Numbered from the stretch's first letter, positions 33,623-42,232 are shown. The stretch: DNA of 64,000 nucleotides from an uncultured Bacteroides sp. (GCA_900544675.1 UQVZ01000009.1:43379-107378); one strand, 5' to 3'. Notes: generated by a model from the letters alone, not told the origin. A program made the numbers and translations.

Positions 33623-33982
33623 TTAGTCCAAATCAGGGATTGAAGTCAGTCTGGCGTCTGCCCACAGGGTTTCCAGGTTATAAAAAGAACGGACTTCGGG
33701 AAGGAATACATGTACCAGAATGTCTCCGTAGTCCATCGCTACCCACTGTGCGTTGCGTACACCATCCATGCCGTATACATGTTCGCCCGTCGATTTCTTC
33801 ACATATTCTCTTACAGAATCTACGATGGCCAGTACCTGGCTGGGAGAATTTCCCTGGCAGATGACGAAATACTTGCAGATGGTATCTCCTATGTTAGTTA
33901 AGTCAGCGATTACAATGTTTTTGCCTTTTTTCTCTTGAATGCCTTCAGTTATTTTTTGCACTAAAAGTTTTGTTTCGTTCAT
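33623..33982 (-). CDS. rsfS: Ribosomal silencing factor RsfS
   Basis: The 119-residue protein belongs to the RsfS/Iojap family, which binds ribosomal protein L14 and blocks 30S-50S joining in slow growth. The conserved core is DLTNIGDTICKYFVICQGNSPSQVLAIVDSV and the C-terminal GYDNAQWVAMDYGDILVHVF-type segment (here GVRNAQWVAMDYGDILVHVFLPEVRSFYNLETLW). Length and order are normal. It leads the rsfS-ftsH-cdsA operon, a grouping I recall from many Bacteroidetes. Confidence 0.95.
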   Translation of the reverse strand: MNETKLLVQKITEGIQEKKGKNIVIADLTNIGDTICKYFVICQGNSPSQVLAIVDSVREYVKKSTGEHVYGMDGVRNAQWVAMDYGDILVHVFLPEVRSFYNLETLWADARLTSIPDLD

Positions 33983-34058
33983 TCTGTTTTGTCCTTTGTT
34001 TGATATAAAATAGTTGTTTTTAAGGGACTCTTCTTCTTAGCAAGAAGAGAATATGCGA

Positions 34059-34066
34059 CAAATATA
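34059..34066 (-). promoter_or_regulatory. Candidate rsfS-ftsH-cdsA promoter (-7 element)
   Basis: It reads TATATTTG on the minus strand, 77 bp before the rsfS start codon. The -33 is not clear. Confidence 0.45.
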
Positions 34067-34149
34067 CTTGGTTTTCTGTATATCACGAAAATATTAAGCC
34101 TTAATTCTCTTTTTCTTTTGTATTTTTTTGAAAAAAGTCTTCGAATCCC

Positions 34150-34179
34150 TTGCGATGTTGCGGAAAAGTTGTACCTTTG
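34150..34179 (+). promoter_or_regulatory. Promoter of the twin tRNA-Gln genes
   Basis: TTG (34150-34152), 19-bp spacer, TACCTTTG (34172-34179); the first tRNA starts 41 bp downstream. Confidence 0.65.
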
Positions 34180-34219
34180 CACCGTCAAAATCGAAAACTT
34201 GACAAGCGACTATTGATTT

Positions 34220-34290
34220 TGGGCTATGGTGTAATGGTAACACAACAGATTCTGGTCCTGTTTTTCTTGGTTCGAATCCGAGTAGCCCAA
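34220..34290 (+). tRNA. tRNA-Gln (anticodon CTG), copy 1
   Basis: The 71-nt cloverleaf has acceptor TGGGCTA/TAGCCCA, D stem GTGT/ACAC, T arm CTTGG-TTCGAAT-CCGAG and discriminator A. The anticodon loop TTCTGGT places CTG at 34252-34254. The anticodon stem ACAGA/CCTGT has an A-C mismatch next to the loop (positions 31-39) and G37. CCA is not encoded. Confidence 0.9.
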
Positions 34291-34340
34291 CTTCAGCGCG
34301 TATGCAGTCTCCATGGAGGGGATAGCAAACAATTTATGTT

Positions 34341-34411
34341 TGGGCTATGGTGTAATGGTAACACAACAGATTCTGGTCCTGTTTTTCTTGGTTCGAATCC
34401 GAGTAGCCCAA
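34341..34411 (+). tRNA. tRNA-Gln (anticodon CTG), copy 2
   Basis: Identical in all 71 nt to copy 1 and 50 bp downstream of it, with the anticodon at 34373-34375. It shares the upstream promoter and is followed by a terminator, so the pair is one transcript. Confidence 0.9.
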
Positions 34412-34423
34412 CCTTTTCAGAGA

Positions 34424-34453
34424 GAGTGCTTCCATAAGAAGTACTCTTTTTTT
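34424..34453 (+). terminator. Terminator of the tRNA-Gln pair
   Basis: GAGTGCTTC (34424-34432) pairs with GAAGTACTC (34438-34446), with one G-T pair, and is followed by seven T. Confidence 0.8.
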
Positions 34454-34484
34454 ATTCCTGCAAGAACGATGGATAAGGAATATA

Positions 34485-34523
34485 AAAAAACGGATCAACC
34501 ATTGCTGGTTCATCCGTTTTATA
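34485..34523 (-). terminator. Terminator of the 31-codon gene
   Basis: On the minus strand AAACGGATGAACC pairs with GGTTGATCCGTTT around a 6-nt loop and is followed by a T-run. It begins about 30 nt after the small gene's stop codon. Confidence 0.8.
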
Positions 34524-34552
34524 GACAATTTTTACATTCGATTCATTTTTCA

Positions 34553-34648
34553 TCAGAAGCGGAAACGGTCGCTCTGGCCATAAATGGCTTTGGCGCTCCA
34601 TTCCAAATTCTTCTTGATTTCTTTCAACAAACTTTTTACCCTTTTCAT
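34553..34648 (-). CDS. Small basic protein of 31 residues, unrecognised family
   Basis: The frame reads MKRVKSLLKEIKKNLEWSAK then AIYGQSDRFRF and stop. It has its own transcription signals: TACTTTTG about 60 bp upstream, an AAAGGG ribosome binding site 7-12 bases before the ATG, and a strong terminator about 30 nt after the stop. The N-terminal 20 residues could form an amphipathic, strongly basic helix; the C-terminus is aromatic (RFRF). I do not recognise a family and propose no function. The complete gene architecture around such a short frame, between the tRNA terminator and queA, makes it a credible gene. Conservation across Bacteroidales would decide. Confidence 0.65.
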   Translation of the reverse strand: MKRVKSLLKEIKKNLEWSAKAIYGQSDRFRF

Positions 34649-34707
34649 AATGTTACCCTTTCTCTTTAGTTAGTCTGTTTTTATGTTGCGATTCATGTTT
34701 TACAACA

Positions 34708-34715
34708 CAAAAGTA
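34708..34715 (-). promoter_or_regulatory. Candidate promoter of the 31-codon gene (-7 element)
   Basis: It reads TACTTTTG on the minus strand, 60 bp before the start codon. No clear -33. Confidence 0.45.
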
Positions 34716-34868
34716 ATGCCTTTTGTTGAAATAGCATCGGGTATAAAGGTAAAAATGCAGGCTTGAAGCCTATTTCTTGACTTGCATCAAAATCACAATC
34801 TGTCTTGATATTTGAATAAAGAGGTATCTGTCAACATGACAGGTAATTCTGGCATATCCATGCATTCC

Positions 34869-36089
34869 TTATTCGTTGATGAGCAAAGACGAGTCGCCAT
34901 AACTCAAGAAACGGAAATCATGTGACAGGGCATAATCGTAGATGCGGCGCCAGTCACCCTTTACAAACGCCGAAACCAGGAGCAATAAAGTGCTTTGGGG
35001 CTGATGGAAGTTGGTCACCATGCGTTTCACTATCTTATACTCGTATCCCGGCGCGATGATGATTTGCGTGCTGGTGTGAAGCGTTTCCAGTCCGTGACGG
35101 TTCATATAATCAAGAATTGCTTGCAAAGCTTCCACCGGGCTGAGGCTTGGATTTGTTTCGTAGGGTTGCCATTGTTTGACGTGCAAGTCAGCTTCGTTGG
35201 CGTCTGGCTGCCGGCTGATGGTTACACCTATATAATATAGGCTCTCCAACGTGCGGACCGATGTGGTGCCTACAGCGATGGCTTTGCCTTGGTGTGCAAT
35301 GAGCTTCTCAATGGTTTGTTTGGATACCGAGATGTATTCGGTGTGCATTTCGTGACCGGCTATTTCTTCGCTCTTCACCGGCTTGAAGGTGCCTGCCCCT
35401 ACATGGAGCGTCACTTCTTCCAGGTCTACACCTTTGGCCTTGAGCGCGTCGAGCACCCGTTGGGTAAAGTGGAGTCCGGCGGTCGGTGCGGCTACAGAGC
35501 CTTTTATCTTCGAGTAGACGGTCTGGTAAGTCTCTTTGTCGCTTTCCTGTGTCTCTCTATTTAAATAAGGTGGAATGGGAAGTTCGCCGAACACTTCGAG
35601 TATGTCGGCAAACGTGATATTCGGATTGTCCCAGTTGAAGTCTATCCAGTGGCTGGTGCCCCGTGCCTCTCCTCGTGTGGCGGTCAGGGTGACTTCTTGT
35701 CCTTTTACTGTCATCTGGCGTTTCAAGGCACCTTCTTTCCACTTTTTCAGGTTTCCTATCATGCAGAGCCATGCCGCATGTTCGGTCTGCTGGAAATTGA
35801 GGGCATAGTCATTGGGCTGGATAGGTTCCAGGCAGAAGATTTCTATCAAGGCTCCAGTTTCTTTCCGGAAATGCAGCCGTGCCTGGATGACTTTGGTGTT
35901 GTTGAATATCATCAGCATGCCCGGTTCGATGTAGTCGGGCAGGGAAGTGAACAGGGTTTCGCTGATATTCCCGTTCCGATATACCAAGAGCTTCGATTGG
36001 TCGCGCACCGGAAGCGGGAACTTGGCGATGCGTTCTTCGGGAAGCGGATAATTGTAATCACTGATATGGATGTGTTTGGTCTCTTCCAT
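34869..36089 (-). CDS. queA: S-adenosylmethionine:tRNA ribosyltransferase-isomerase
   Basis: QueA transfers and rearranges the ribose of SAM onto 7-aminomethyl-7-deazaguanine in tRNA, giving epoxyqueuosine. Recognisable stretches are IFNNTKVIQARLHFRKETGALIEIFCLEP, VAAPTAGLHFT, LHVGAGTFKPV and IAVGTTSVRTLESL, and LLLVSAF near the end. At 406 residues it is longer than the ~350 of E. coli; Bacteroidetes members have an insertion in the C-terminal half, here around ADLHVKQWQPYETNPSLSP. No other queuosine gene is in the window. It has a well-formed promoter directly upstream. Confidence 0.95.
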   Translation of the reverse strand: MEETKHIHISDYNYPLPEERIAKFPLPVRDQSKLLVYRNGNISETLFTSLPDYIEPGMLMIFNNTKVIQARLHFRKETGALIEIFCLEPIQPNDYALNFQQTEHAAWLCMIGNLKKWKEGALKRQMTVKGQEVTLTATRGEARGTSHWIDFNWDNPNITFADILEVFGELPIPPYLNRETQESDKETYQTVYSKIKGSVAAPTAGLHFTQRVLDALKAKGVDLEEVTLHVGAGTFKPVKSEEIAGHEMHTEYISVSKQTIEKLIAHQGKAIAVGTTSVRTLESLYYIGVTISRQPDANEADLHVKQWQPYETNPSLSPVEALQAILDYMNRHGLETLHTSTQIIIAPGYEYKIVKRMVTNFHQPQSTLLLLVSAFVKGDWRRIYDYALSHDFRFLSYGDSSLLINE

Positions 36090-36120
36090 GTATGTTTGTC
36101 GTTTTATCGAAAATCGGGTG

Positions 36121-36151
36121 CAAAGGTAACTATTCTCATCAGCATTCGCAA
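36121..36151 (-). promoter_or_regulatory. queA promoter
   Basis: On the minus strand: TTG (36149-36151), 20-bp spacer, TACCTTTG (36121-36128), then GCACCC. The ATG is 32 bp downstream. Confidence 0.65.
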
Positions 36152-36397
36152 ATATTCTCGATGCGCGTTGAAGCTATATGCATGGGAATATACATATAGG
36201 TGCATGTCACTATATAGACGAGAGGTGGACGATTCTTCTTTTTTAGGGGGACTATTTTATGTAGGAGGAAAATCTTTGCCTAAGAAAATGTTGTATATCT
36301 GAAGTTTTTTGTTTATTTGTGCATCTGTTTCCTGAAATATCAGGGATAAAGGTAGGGAATACATACATGCAATTAAATTAATAAAAAGAATAAGCTT
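36152..36397. other. Upstream region of the glycan-degradation cluster
   Basis: This AT-rich stretch is where the cluster promoter and the binding site of the hybrid regulator should lie. I see no exact TAnnTTTG. TTTATTTGTG near 36314 is close, and a weak stem CCTGAAATATCAGGG sits at 36332-36346. No gene is present. Confidence 0.35.
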
Positions 36398-37414
36398 ATG
36401 AGAAAATTATTAGTAGCTGTAGGGGTTTTGTTTTTACTGGCTAATTGTGCTTCGCAACAAAAAGAGCAAGAAGGGCTTCCTACATTTCAGAACATGGGAA
36501 ATCCGTTGATTACGGATAAGTTTACGGCAGATCCTGCCCCAATGGTATATAATGATACGCTTTATTTGTATGTCGGGCATGATGAATATTATGCCGGGCA
36601 GGATTCAGCTTCTGGCGGAAAGGAGTTTAATATTACTGAATGGTTATGCTATTCGACTTCGGATATGCAGACGTGGACCGATCATGGTTCGGTGTTGAAA
36701 CCTACTGATTTCAGTTGGGCAGTAGGAGAAGCATGGGCATCTCAGGTCGTAGAGAAAGACGGTAAGTTTTATTATTATACTACCGTGCAGGCTGGCGAGC
36801 CTTATGTAGGCAAAGCCGTGGGAGTAGCTGTGGGCGATTCGCCTGTAGGTCCCTTTAAGGATGCTATTGGAAAGCCGTTAGTATGTGATACGATGACTTC
36901 TAATGGTCCACGTGGCTGGTGGAACGATATCGACCCGACGGTCTTGATTGACGGAGAAGGTCAGGCATGGATGTGCTGGGGTAATGGCACTTGTTTCCTA
37001 GTTAAGTTGAAACCGAACATGACGGAACTGGATGGTGAAATTCAAGTGGTGGATTTGCCTAAATATGTAGAAGGTCCGTGGTTGCACAAACGTGGTGATA
37101 TTTATTATCTTACTTATGCTTCGATGGGAACAGACCGGGAAGCAATTTCCTATGCTACTGCACCTTCTGTAGCCGGACCTTGGACCTATCAGGGTGAGCT
37201 GACCGGAATGGCTGAAAACAGTTTTACCATTCATCCGGGGATTATCGAGTTTCAAAATAAATGGTATTTGTTCTATCATAATGCAACTCTTACCTTGGAT
37301 GGGCATAAAGGTGCCATCGGACGGCGAAGTGTATGTGTAGACGAATTGTTTTACAATCCGGACGGAACCATGAAACTGGTAGAGCAAACCAAGAAAGGTG
37401 TAAGTAAGAACTAA
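36398..37414 (+). CDS. Glycoside hydrolase family 43 lipoprotein (338 aa)
   Basis: The N-terminus MRKLLVAVGVLFLLANC is a lipoprotein signal (Cys17). The rest is a single five-bladed beta-propeller of GH43. The usual three acidic sites are visible: DPAP (Asp45, base), NDIDPTVLIDGEG (pKa modulator Asp) and YVEGPWLHKRGDIYYLTYA (acid Glu). There is no carbohydrate-binding module. GH43 enzymes remove arabinofuranose or xylose from plant glycans. The neighbouring esterases and GH43 genes suggest arabinoxylan. It is first in a plus-strand cluster, 5 bp before the next GH43 gene. Confidence 0.92.
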   Translation: MRKLLVAVGVLFLLANCASQQKEQEGLPTFQNMGNPLITDKFTADPAPMVYNDTLYLYVGHDEYYAGQDSASGGKEFNITEWLCYSTSDMQTWTDHGSVLKPTDFSWAVGEAWASQVVEKDGKFYYYTTVQAGEPYVGKAVGVAVGDSPVGPFKDAIGKPLVCDTMTSNGPRGWWNDIDPTVLIDGEGQAWMCWGNGTCFLVKLKPNMTELDGEIQVVDLPKYVEGPWLHKRGDIYYLTYASMGTDREAISYATAPSVAGPWTYQGELTGMAENSFTIHPGIIEFQNKWYLFYHNATLTLDGHKGAIGRRSVCVDELFYNPDGTMKLVEQTKKGVSKN

Positions 37415-37419
37415 AAAAC

Positions 37420-38487
37420 ATGAAAGCCCTTGCCTACCTGAGTGTTGTTTGTCTTTTCCTTTGTTCGGCATGTGGCAGAACAGGGGAAAAGATTATGGCG
37501 GAGCCTTATGTGTTTGTTCCTTCGGGAGTAAATTCAACTATCCGAACCTTGCCTTTTGATTCACTGGTGACCAGTGACCCGTTCATCTTGGCGGACGAGG
37601 AGGAACATACGTATTATCTGGTGGCTTCGGGCGGGGCTATGTGGAAAAGTAAGGATTTGGCTCGTTGGACAGGACCTTACAGGTATCTGGAGGTTGATAC
37701 GACCTCGTGGGTAGGAAACAATCCATGGATTTGGGCACCTCAATTGCATAAATATAAAGGGAAATATTATTGTTTTGTGACATTTACCAATCCGGATATT
37801 ATTGTCGATACGGTTCCCGGAAGATATAAAGTGCAGCGGAGGGCTACCCAGATTCTAATGGCAGATCAGGCGGAAGGACCATACAGGGCATTGGAAGGAC
37901 AGAACTATTTCCCGGAATCATGGTCTACATTGGATGGCACTTTGTGGGTGGAAGACGGGATGCCTTATATGGTATTCGGGCACGGATGGATGCAGACGGT
38001 AGATGGGGAAATATGCTATTTGCCATTATCGGCTGATTTGGCTGAGGCTATTGGACCGTCTACTCTTTTGTTTCAGGCTTCTGATGCTTCTTGGTCGGCA
38101 GATATGGAAGAGATAGGCGAACTTACTTTTGGCATGATGTTGAATGGTCATTCGGCAGATGCTCCTTTCCTGTTCCGTACAGGGACAGGACGATTGGGGA
38201 TGTTATGGTCTGGATGGGGCAAGCAACGTTGTGTTCAAGGGGTTGCCTATTCGGCTTCGGGTAAATTGGCTGGTCCTTGGATTCAGTTGGATATGCCTTT
38301 AGTCTCGGACAATTCGGGACATGCGATGTTGTTTCATACTTTCGAAGGAAAACATTTGATGCTTTTGCATCATCAAAGTTTGAATATGGAAAATCCCGGT
38401 CCACGCCGTCCTCGCTTATTTGAGGTAGATGCTTCTGGTGATGAGTTGAAGATTTTGCGGGTGTATAAGCCAGAAGCTTCTGTTTAG
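37420..38487 (+). CDS. Glycoside hydrolase family 43-like lipoprotein (355 aa)
   Basis: The lipoprotein signal MKALAYLSVVCLFLCSAC is followed by a beta-propeller typical of GH43-like enzymes: SDPFILADEEEHTYYLVASG (putative base Asp), WAPQLHKYKGKYYCFVTFT, and STLDGTLWVEDGMPYMVFGHGW (second Asp). The third position reads HSADAPFLFRTGTGRLGMLWSGWG. Many GH43 enzymes have Glu-Gly-Pro there, so the general acid is Asp in this motif or lies elsewhere. That divergence matches a Bacteroides subgroup often annotated as arabinanase or arabinosidase. Substrate specificity cannot be read from sequence. It is 5 bp after the previous gene and 30 bp before the first esterase. Confidence 0.82.
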   Translation: MKALAYLSVVCLFLCSACGRTGEKIMAEPYVFVPSGVNSTIRTLPFDSLVTSDPFILADEEEHTYYLVASGGAMWKSKDLARWTGPYRYLEVDTTSWVGNNPWIWAPQLHKYKGKYYCFVTFTNPDIIVDTVPGRYKVQRRATQILMADQAEGPYRALEGQNYFPESWSTLDGTLWVEDGMPYMVFGHGWMQTVDGEICYLPLSADLAEAIGPSTLLFQASDASWSADMEEIGELTFGMMLNGHSADAPFLFRTGTGRLGMLWSGWGKQRCVQGVAYSASGKLAGPWIQLDMPLVSDNSGHAMLFHTFEGKHLMLLHHQSLNMENPGPRRPRLFEVDASGDELKILRVYKPEASV

Positions 38488-38517
38488 AATGAATAGATTA
38501 ACGAATAAATAAAAAAT

Positions 38518-39675
38518 ATGAATATGAAAACACTACCTTTGATGCTGGCATGTTTTCTGACTTTGTCGGGAGTTGCAGCACAGACCTTGCCGGAAGGGAC
38601 ACCGGCACAGACCAATGTCCCTGAAATGAAATACCCTTGTGTAGATGCCTCATCGAGAGCTACTTTCCAAGTAAGTGCCCCCGAAGCTCAAAATGTATTG
38701 GTGGATATTTGTGGTAAGAAATGGCCGATGACCAAGAATGCGGAAGGTGTCTGGAGTGTGACTACGGAGCCGCTGGTAGTAGGTTTTCATTATTATTTCT
38801 TGAACGTGGATGGTGTGGCGGTCAATGACCCAGCCAGTGAAACCTTCTTCGGGTGTGGCAAGATGGCAAGCGGCATCGAAATACCCGAATCTCCCGAGGC
38901 TTCTGCTTATTATACCTATAATAAAGAGGTGCCTCACGGTCAGGTGCGCGAGTGTCATTATTATTCGTCGGTAGAACAAAAAGAGCGTCGTTGCTTTGTG
39001 TATACACCGGCAGATTACGATACAGATTCCTCCAAGCGTTATCCGGTATTGTACTTGCAACACGGTATGGGAGAGGACGAACGAGGTTGGAGTCAGCAGG
39101 GTAAGATGGCTAATATCCTTGACAACCAGATTGCTGCAGGCAAATGTGTACCTATGATTGTCGTGATGGACTATGGAAATTGCGGTTATATCTTTGGTGC
39201 TAAGCCTGGTGAAACACGCGAGGAGTTCGGCGCTTCGTTTACGCCGATTCTTTTGAAAGACATTATTCCTTATATTGACCAGACTTTCCGTACCTTGACC
39301 GACCGTGATCATCGTGCAATGGCTGGTTTGTCGTGGGGAGGACATCAAACCTTCAATACCACATTGGCTAATCTGGATAAGTTTTCTTATATCGGTGCCT
39401 TTAGTGGAGCTATCTTTTTGCCACCTCAAGCTGATATGCGTCAGGTATATAATGGCGTCTTTGCCGATGCTGAGGCTTTCAACCAGAAAGTGCATGCCTT
39501 GTTTATCGGAATGGGTTCGGAAGAAAATATGGGTAGCAAAGGCTTGAGTGAAAAGCTGAATGCCATAGGCATTAAGAATATTTATTACGAGTCTCCGGGA
39601 ACGCATCACGAATGGTTGACTTGGCGCAGGTGCCTGAATGAATTTTTACCTTTACTTTTTAAATCTGATAAATGA
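38518..39675 (+). CDS. Esterase with N-terminal E-set domain (CE1, feruloyl-esterase-like)
   Basis: A signal peptide (MKTLPLMLACFLTLSGVAAQ) precedes an immunoglobulin-like E-set/CBM48-type domain (ATFQVSAPEAQNVLVDICGKKWPMTKNAEGVW, to about residue 125) and an alpha/beta-hydrolase domain of the esterase D/CE1 type. The nucleophile is Ser272 in AGLSWGGHQTF and the catalytic His is in PGTHHEWLTWRRCLNEFLP. LYLQHGMGEDERGW is the oxyanion region. Such Bacteroides enzymes release ferulate or acetate from xylan; GH43 neighbours support that. It overlaps the next esterase gene by 4 bases. ATG at 38518 is used; ATG at 38524 is equally possible. Confidence 0.88.
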   Translation: MNMKTLPLMLACFLTLSGVAAQTLPEGTPAQTNVPEMKYPCVDASSRATFQVSAPEAQNVLVDICGKKWPMTKNAEGVWSVTTEPLVVGFHYYFLNVDGVAVNDPASETFFGCGKMASGIEIPESPEASAYYTYNKEVPHGQVRECHYYSSVEQKERRCFVYTPADYDTDSSKRYPVLYLQHGMGEDERGWSQQGKMANILDNQIAAGKCVPMIVVMDYGNCGYIFGAKPGETREEFGASFTPILLKDIIPYIDQTFRTLTDRDHRAMAGLSWGGHQTFNTTLANLDKFSYIGAFSGAIFLPPQADMRQVYNGVFADAEAFNQKVHALFIGMGSEENMGSKGLSEKLNAIGIKNIYYESPGTHHEWLTWRRCLNEFLPLLFKSDK

Positions 39676-40793
39676 TGAAAACATTATTGACTTCTTTGTT
39701 CCTGATGGGGGCTATGACTTTGTCTGCCCAATCGGATAATAAGGCAACCGGAGATTTGCCGGGCGAGCGTTCAGCTTTAAGTGTACGTGCTTCTCAGTAT
39801 CCTCGTATATCAGCCGATCATCGTGCTTCTTTTAAAATCAAGGCTCCCGAAGCAAAGCGGGTGCAGATTGACTTAGGCAAGAAATACGACATGGTAAAGA
39901 ATGAAAATGGCGAATGGACCTGTACTACCGAGCCGTTGGGACCTGGTTTCCATTACTATTTCTTGATTGTTGATGGCGTTCCGGTAGCCGATCCAGCCAG
40001 CGAGTCTTTCTTTGGATGCAGCATGATGACCAGTGGTATTGAGATTCCTTATCCGGATGGTGACACACGGTTTACCCTCTCAGATGTTCCTCATGGTGAA
40101 ATCCGTATGAAGCGTTATTTTTCGAAAACAGCCAACGTATGGCGACGTATGTTTGTGTACACACCTCCTTGTTATGAAAAATCAACCGATTCCTATCCTG
40201 TACTTTATTTACAACATGGTGGAGGAGAAGATGAAAGAGGCTGGTCGCAACAAGGATTGACGGATATTATTCTGGATAATCTGATAGCAAAGAAAGAAGC
40301 AGTGCCCATGCTTGTGGTCATGCTGGACGGCAACTCTAAAGACTTTAATTCGGAACTGTTCAATGATTGTATTCCTTTTGTGGAAAAGACTTATCGGGTG
40401 AAGACGGATAAAGACAGTCGGGCATTGGCTGGTTTGTCGATGGGTGGTATTCAGACGTTGAATGCTTGCATTACGCATCCTGAGTATTTTTCTTACATCG
40501 GTGTATTCAGTTCTGGTTGGTGGGCTCAGTCCCGTCATGGTATGCCTTCGCATGACACCGAACAATATTATGAGAAACTGAAGGCTCATAAAGACGAGTT
40601 TAATAAGGGCTTTAAGCAATTTTGGTTCTCGATGGGAGGACAGGAAGATATAGCTTACCAGAATTGTAAGATTATGTTGAAACGCTTTGATGAAATAGGT
40701 ATTGATTATACATATTTTGAGACTCCGGGCGGACATACATGGCCTGTTTGGCGGGAAAGTCTCTATCGGTTTGCTCCATTGTTGTTTAAATAA
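39672..40793 (+). CDS. Second esterase with E-set domain (CE1-like), paralogue
   Basis: This 373-residue protein has the same layout as its upstream neighbour: signal peptide (MKTLLTSLFLMGAMTLSAQ), E-set domain with a matching FHYYFLIVDGVPVADPASESFFG, then the hydrolase domain. The nucleophile is Ser256 in AGLSMGGIQTL and the His is in PGGHTWPVWRESLYRFAP. The two share long matching stretches (YPVLYLQH GxGEDERGWSQQG), so they arose by tandem duplication, but have diverged widely, suggesting different acyl or glycan preferences. The start overlaps the previous stop (ATGA). A promoter element follows before the next gene. Confidence 0.88.
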   Translation: MMKTLLTSLFLMGAMTLSAQSDNKATGDLPGERSALSVRASQYPRISADHRASFKIKAPEAKRVQIDLGKKYDMVKNENGEWTCTTEPLGPGFHYYFLIVDGVPVADPASESFFGCSMMTSGIEIPYPDGDTRFTLSDVPHGEIRMKRYFSKTANVWRRMFVYTPPCYEKSTDSYPVLYLQHGGGEDERGWSQQGLTDIILDNLIAKKEAVPMLVVMLDGNSKDFNSELFNDCIPFVEKTYRVKTDKDSRALAGLSMGGIQTLNACITHPEYFSYIGVFSSGWWAQSRHGMPSHDTEQYYEKLKAHKDEFNKGFKQFWFSMGGQEDIAYQNCKIMLKRFDEIGIDYTYFETPGGHTWPVWRESLYRFAPLLFK

Positions 40794-40847
40794 CGGGGAT
40801 GCCATACTTTTCATTCGGATGAGGTGGGAATTATTCCTACATTTTCC

Positions 40848-40855
40848 TATCTTTG
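40848..40855 (+). promoter_or_regulatory. Candidate internal promoter before the third GH43 gene (-7 element)
   Basis: TATCTTTG lies in the 94-bp gap after the second esterase, 33 bp before the start codon. No TTG at the correct spacing is obvious, so the gene may also be read from upstream. Confidence 0.4.
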
Positions 40856-40887
40856 TTGAATTATTGTAATTGTTAGGTTTAGTATAT

Positions 40888-42207
40888 ATGAAAAGCGGAA
40901 AATTGTTTTTATTGTGGATTGCTATCGGTATGGCGGTAGGACTGCGGGCACAAAATCCGATTATTACGGGGCAGTTTACCGCCGATCCGACGGCAAGAGT
41001 ATTCGATGGAAAGCTGTATCTTTATCCTTCGCATGATATCCCCAGTCCTATTGAACGTTTGAAAGAATGGTTTTGTATGGAGGATTATCATGTGTTTTCA
41101 TCCGAAAATTTAGTAGATTGGACCGATCATGGTGTCGTGCTTTCTCAAGAAGACGTGCCTTGGGGCGATTCGGAATCCTATTCGATGTGGGCTCCTGATT
41201 GTGTATATAAGGACGGGACTTATTATTTCTTCTTCCCGGCAAGTCCGAAAGAAGGGAAAGGGTTTCGTGTAGGCGTAGCCACATCAGACAAACCTTATGG
41301 TCCGTTTAAGCCATTGGCCCAGCCTATCAAAGGAGTATCCGGCATCGACCCCTGTGTATTGTTGGATAAAGACGGGAAGGCTTATCTGTATTGGTCAGGT
41401 CGCGGATTGAATGTGGCTAAATTAAAAGACAATCTGACCGAGTTAGATTCGGATCCGGTACTCGTAGCAGATGTGAAAGACGGATTTAAGGAAGGACCTT
41501 TTGCCTTTGAGCGTGAGGGCAAGTATTACCTGACTTATCCGTGGGTGAAAGATAAAACCGAATGTTTGGCGTATGCAATGAGCGATTCTCCGATGGGACC
41601 TTTTGAATATAAAGGAATTATCATGGAGCAGTCGCCTACAGGCTGTTGGACGAACCATCATTCGCTGGTGGAATACAAGGGACAATGGTATCTGTTTTAT
41701 CACCACAATGATTACAGCCCGGAATTTGACAAGAATCGGTCGGCGCGGATTGATTCTTTGTCATTTAATCCGGATGGAACAATCCGGCAGGTGATTCCTA
41801 CCTTGCGAGGAGTGGGAATTACGGATGCTTACCGTGAAATCCAGATAGACCGTTACAGTTCTCTCAGTAAGGAGGGAGTTACGATTGATTATGTGAACCC
41901 TACTGATAAATTCGATGGTTGGAAAACGTTGCTCGAGCAGAAAGATGCTTGGGTGACTTATAATCGGGTTGATTTCGGAAACGGAAAGATGCAGAATGTA
42001 AGTGCCCGTGTCTTGTCGGAAGCGGGTGGCACTTTGCAGGTCTGTGCGGACGGGCAAGTGATTGGCGAAATAGAGGTAGCTTCCCCTTCTGCTTCTTGGC
42101 AAATAGTAACGGTTCCGGTAAAATCTTCTCTTACAGGCATCCATGATTTGCGTTTGGTTTTGTCGGCAGGTCGTGACGTGCAAGTGGATTGGATTCGTTT
42201 CGAATAA
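40888..42207 (+). CDS. GH43 enzyme with C-terminal CBM6-like module (439 aa)
   Basis: The start is placed at ATG 40888, giving signal peptide MKSGKLFLLWIAIGMAVGLRAQ; six extra codons upstream are unlikely. The GH43 propeller shows ADPTARVFDGKLYLYPSHD (base Asp33), MWAPDCVYKDGTYYFFFPAS, GIDPCVLLDKDGKAYLYW and KEGPFAFEREGKYYLTYPW (acid Glu). From about residue 320 a beta-sandwich of CBM6 type follows (WVTYNRVDFGNGKMQNVSARV, ending HDLRLVLSAGRDVQVDWIRFE). This layout is common in xylosidase or arabinofuranosidase members acting on arabinoxylan. The regulator gene follows after 25 bp. Confidence 0.92.
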   Translation: MKSGKLFLLWIAIGMAVGLRAQNPIITGQFTADPTARVFDGKLYLYPSHDIPSPIERLKEWFCMEDYHVFSSENLVDWTDHGVVLSQEDVPWGDSESYSMWAPDCVYKDGTYYFFFPASPKEGKGFRVGVATSDKPYGPFKPLAQPIKGVSGIDPCVLLDKDGKAYLYWSGRGLNVAKLKDNLTELDSDPVLVADVKDGFKEGPFAFEREGKYYLTYPWVKDKTECLAYAMSDSPMGPFEYKGIIMEQSPTGCWTNHHSLVEYKGQWYLFYHHNDYSPEFDKNRSARIDSLSFNPDGTIRQVIPTLRGVGITDAYREIQIDRYSSLSKEGVTIDYVNPTDKFDGWKTLLEQKDAWVTYNRVDFGNGKMQNVSARVLSEAGGTLQVCADGQVIGEIEVASPSASWQIVTVPVKSSLTGIHDLRLVLSAGRDVQVDWIRFE

Positions 42208-42232
42208 AAGTGGATAAAAGAAAAGATACAGA

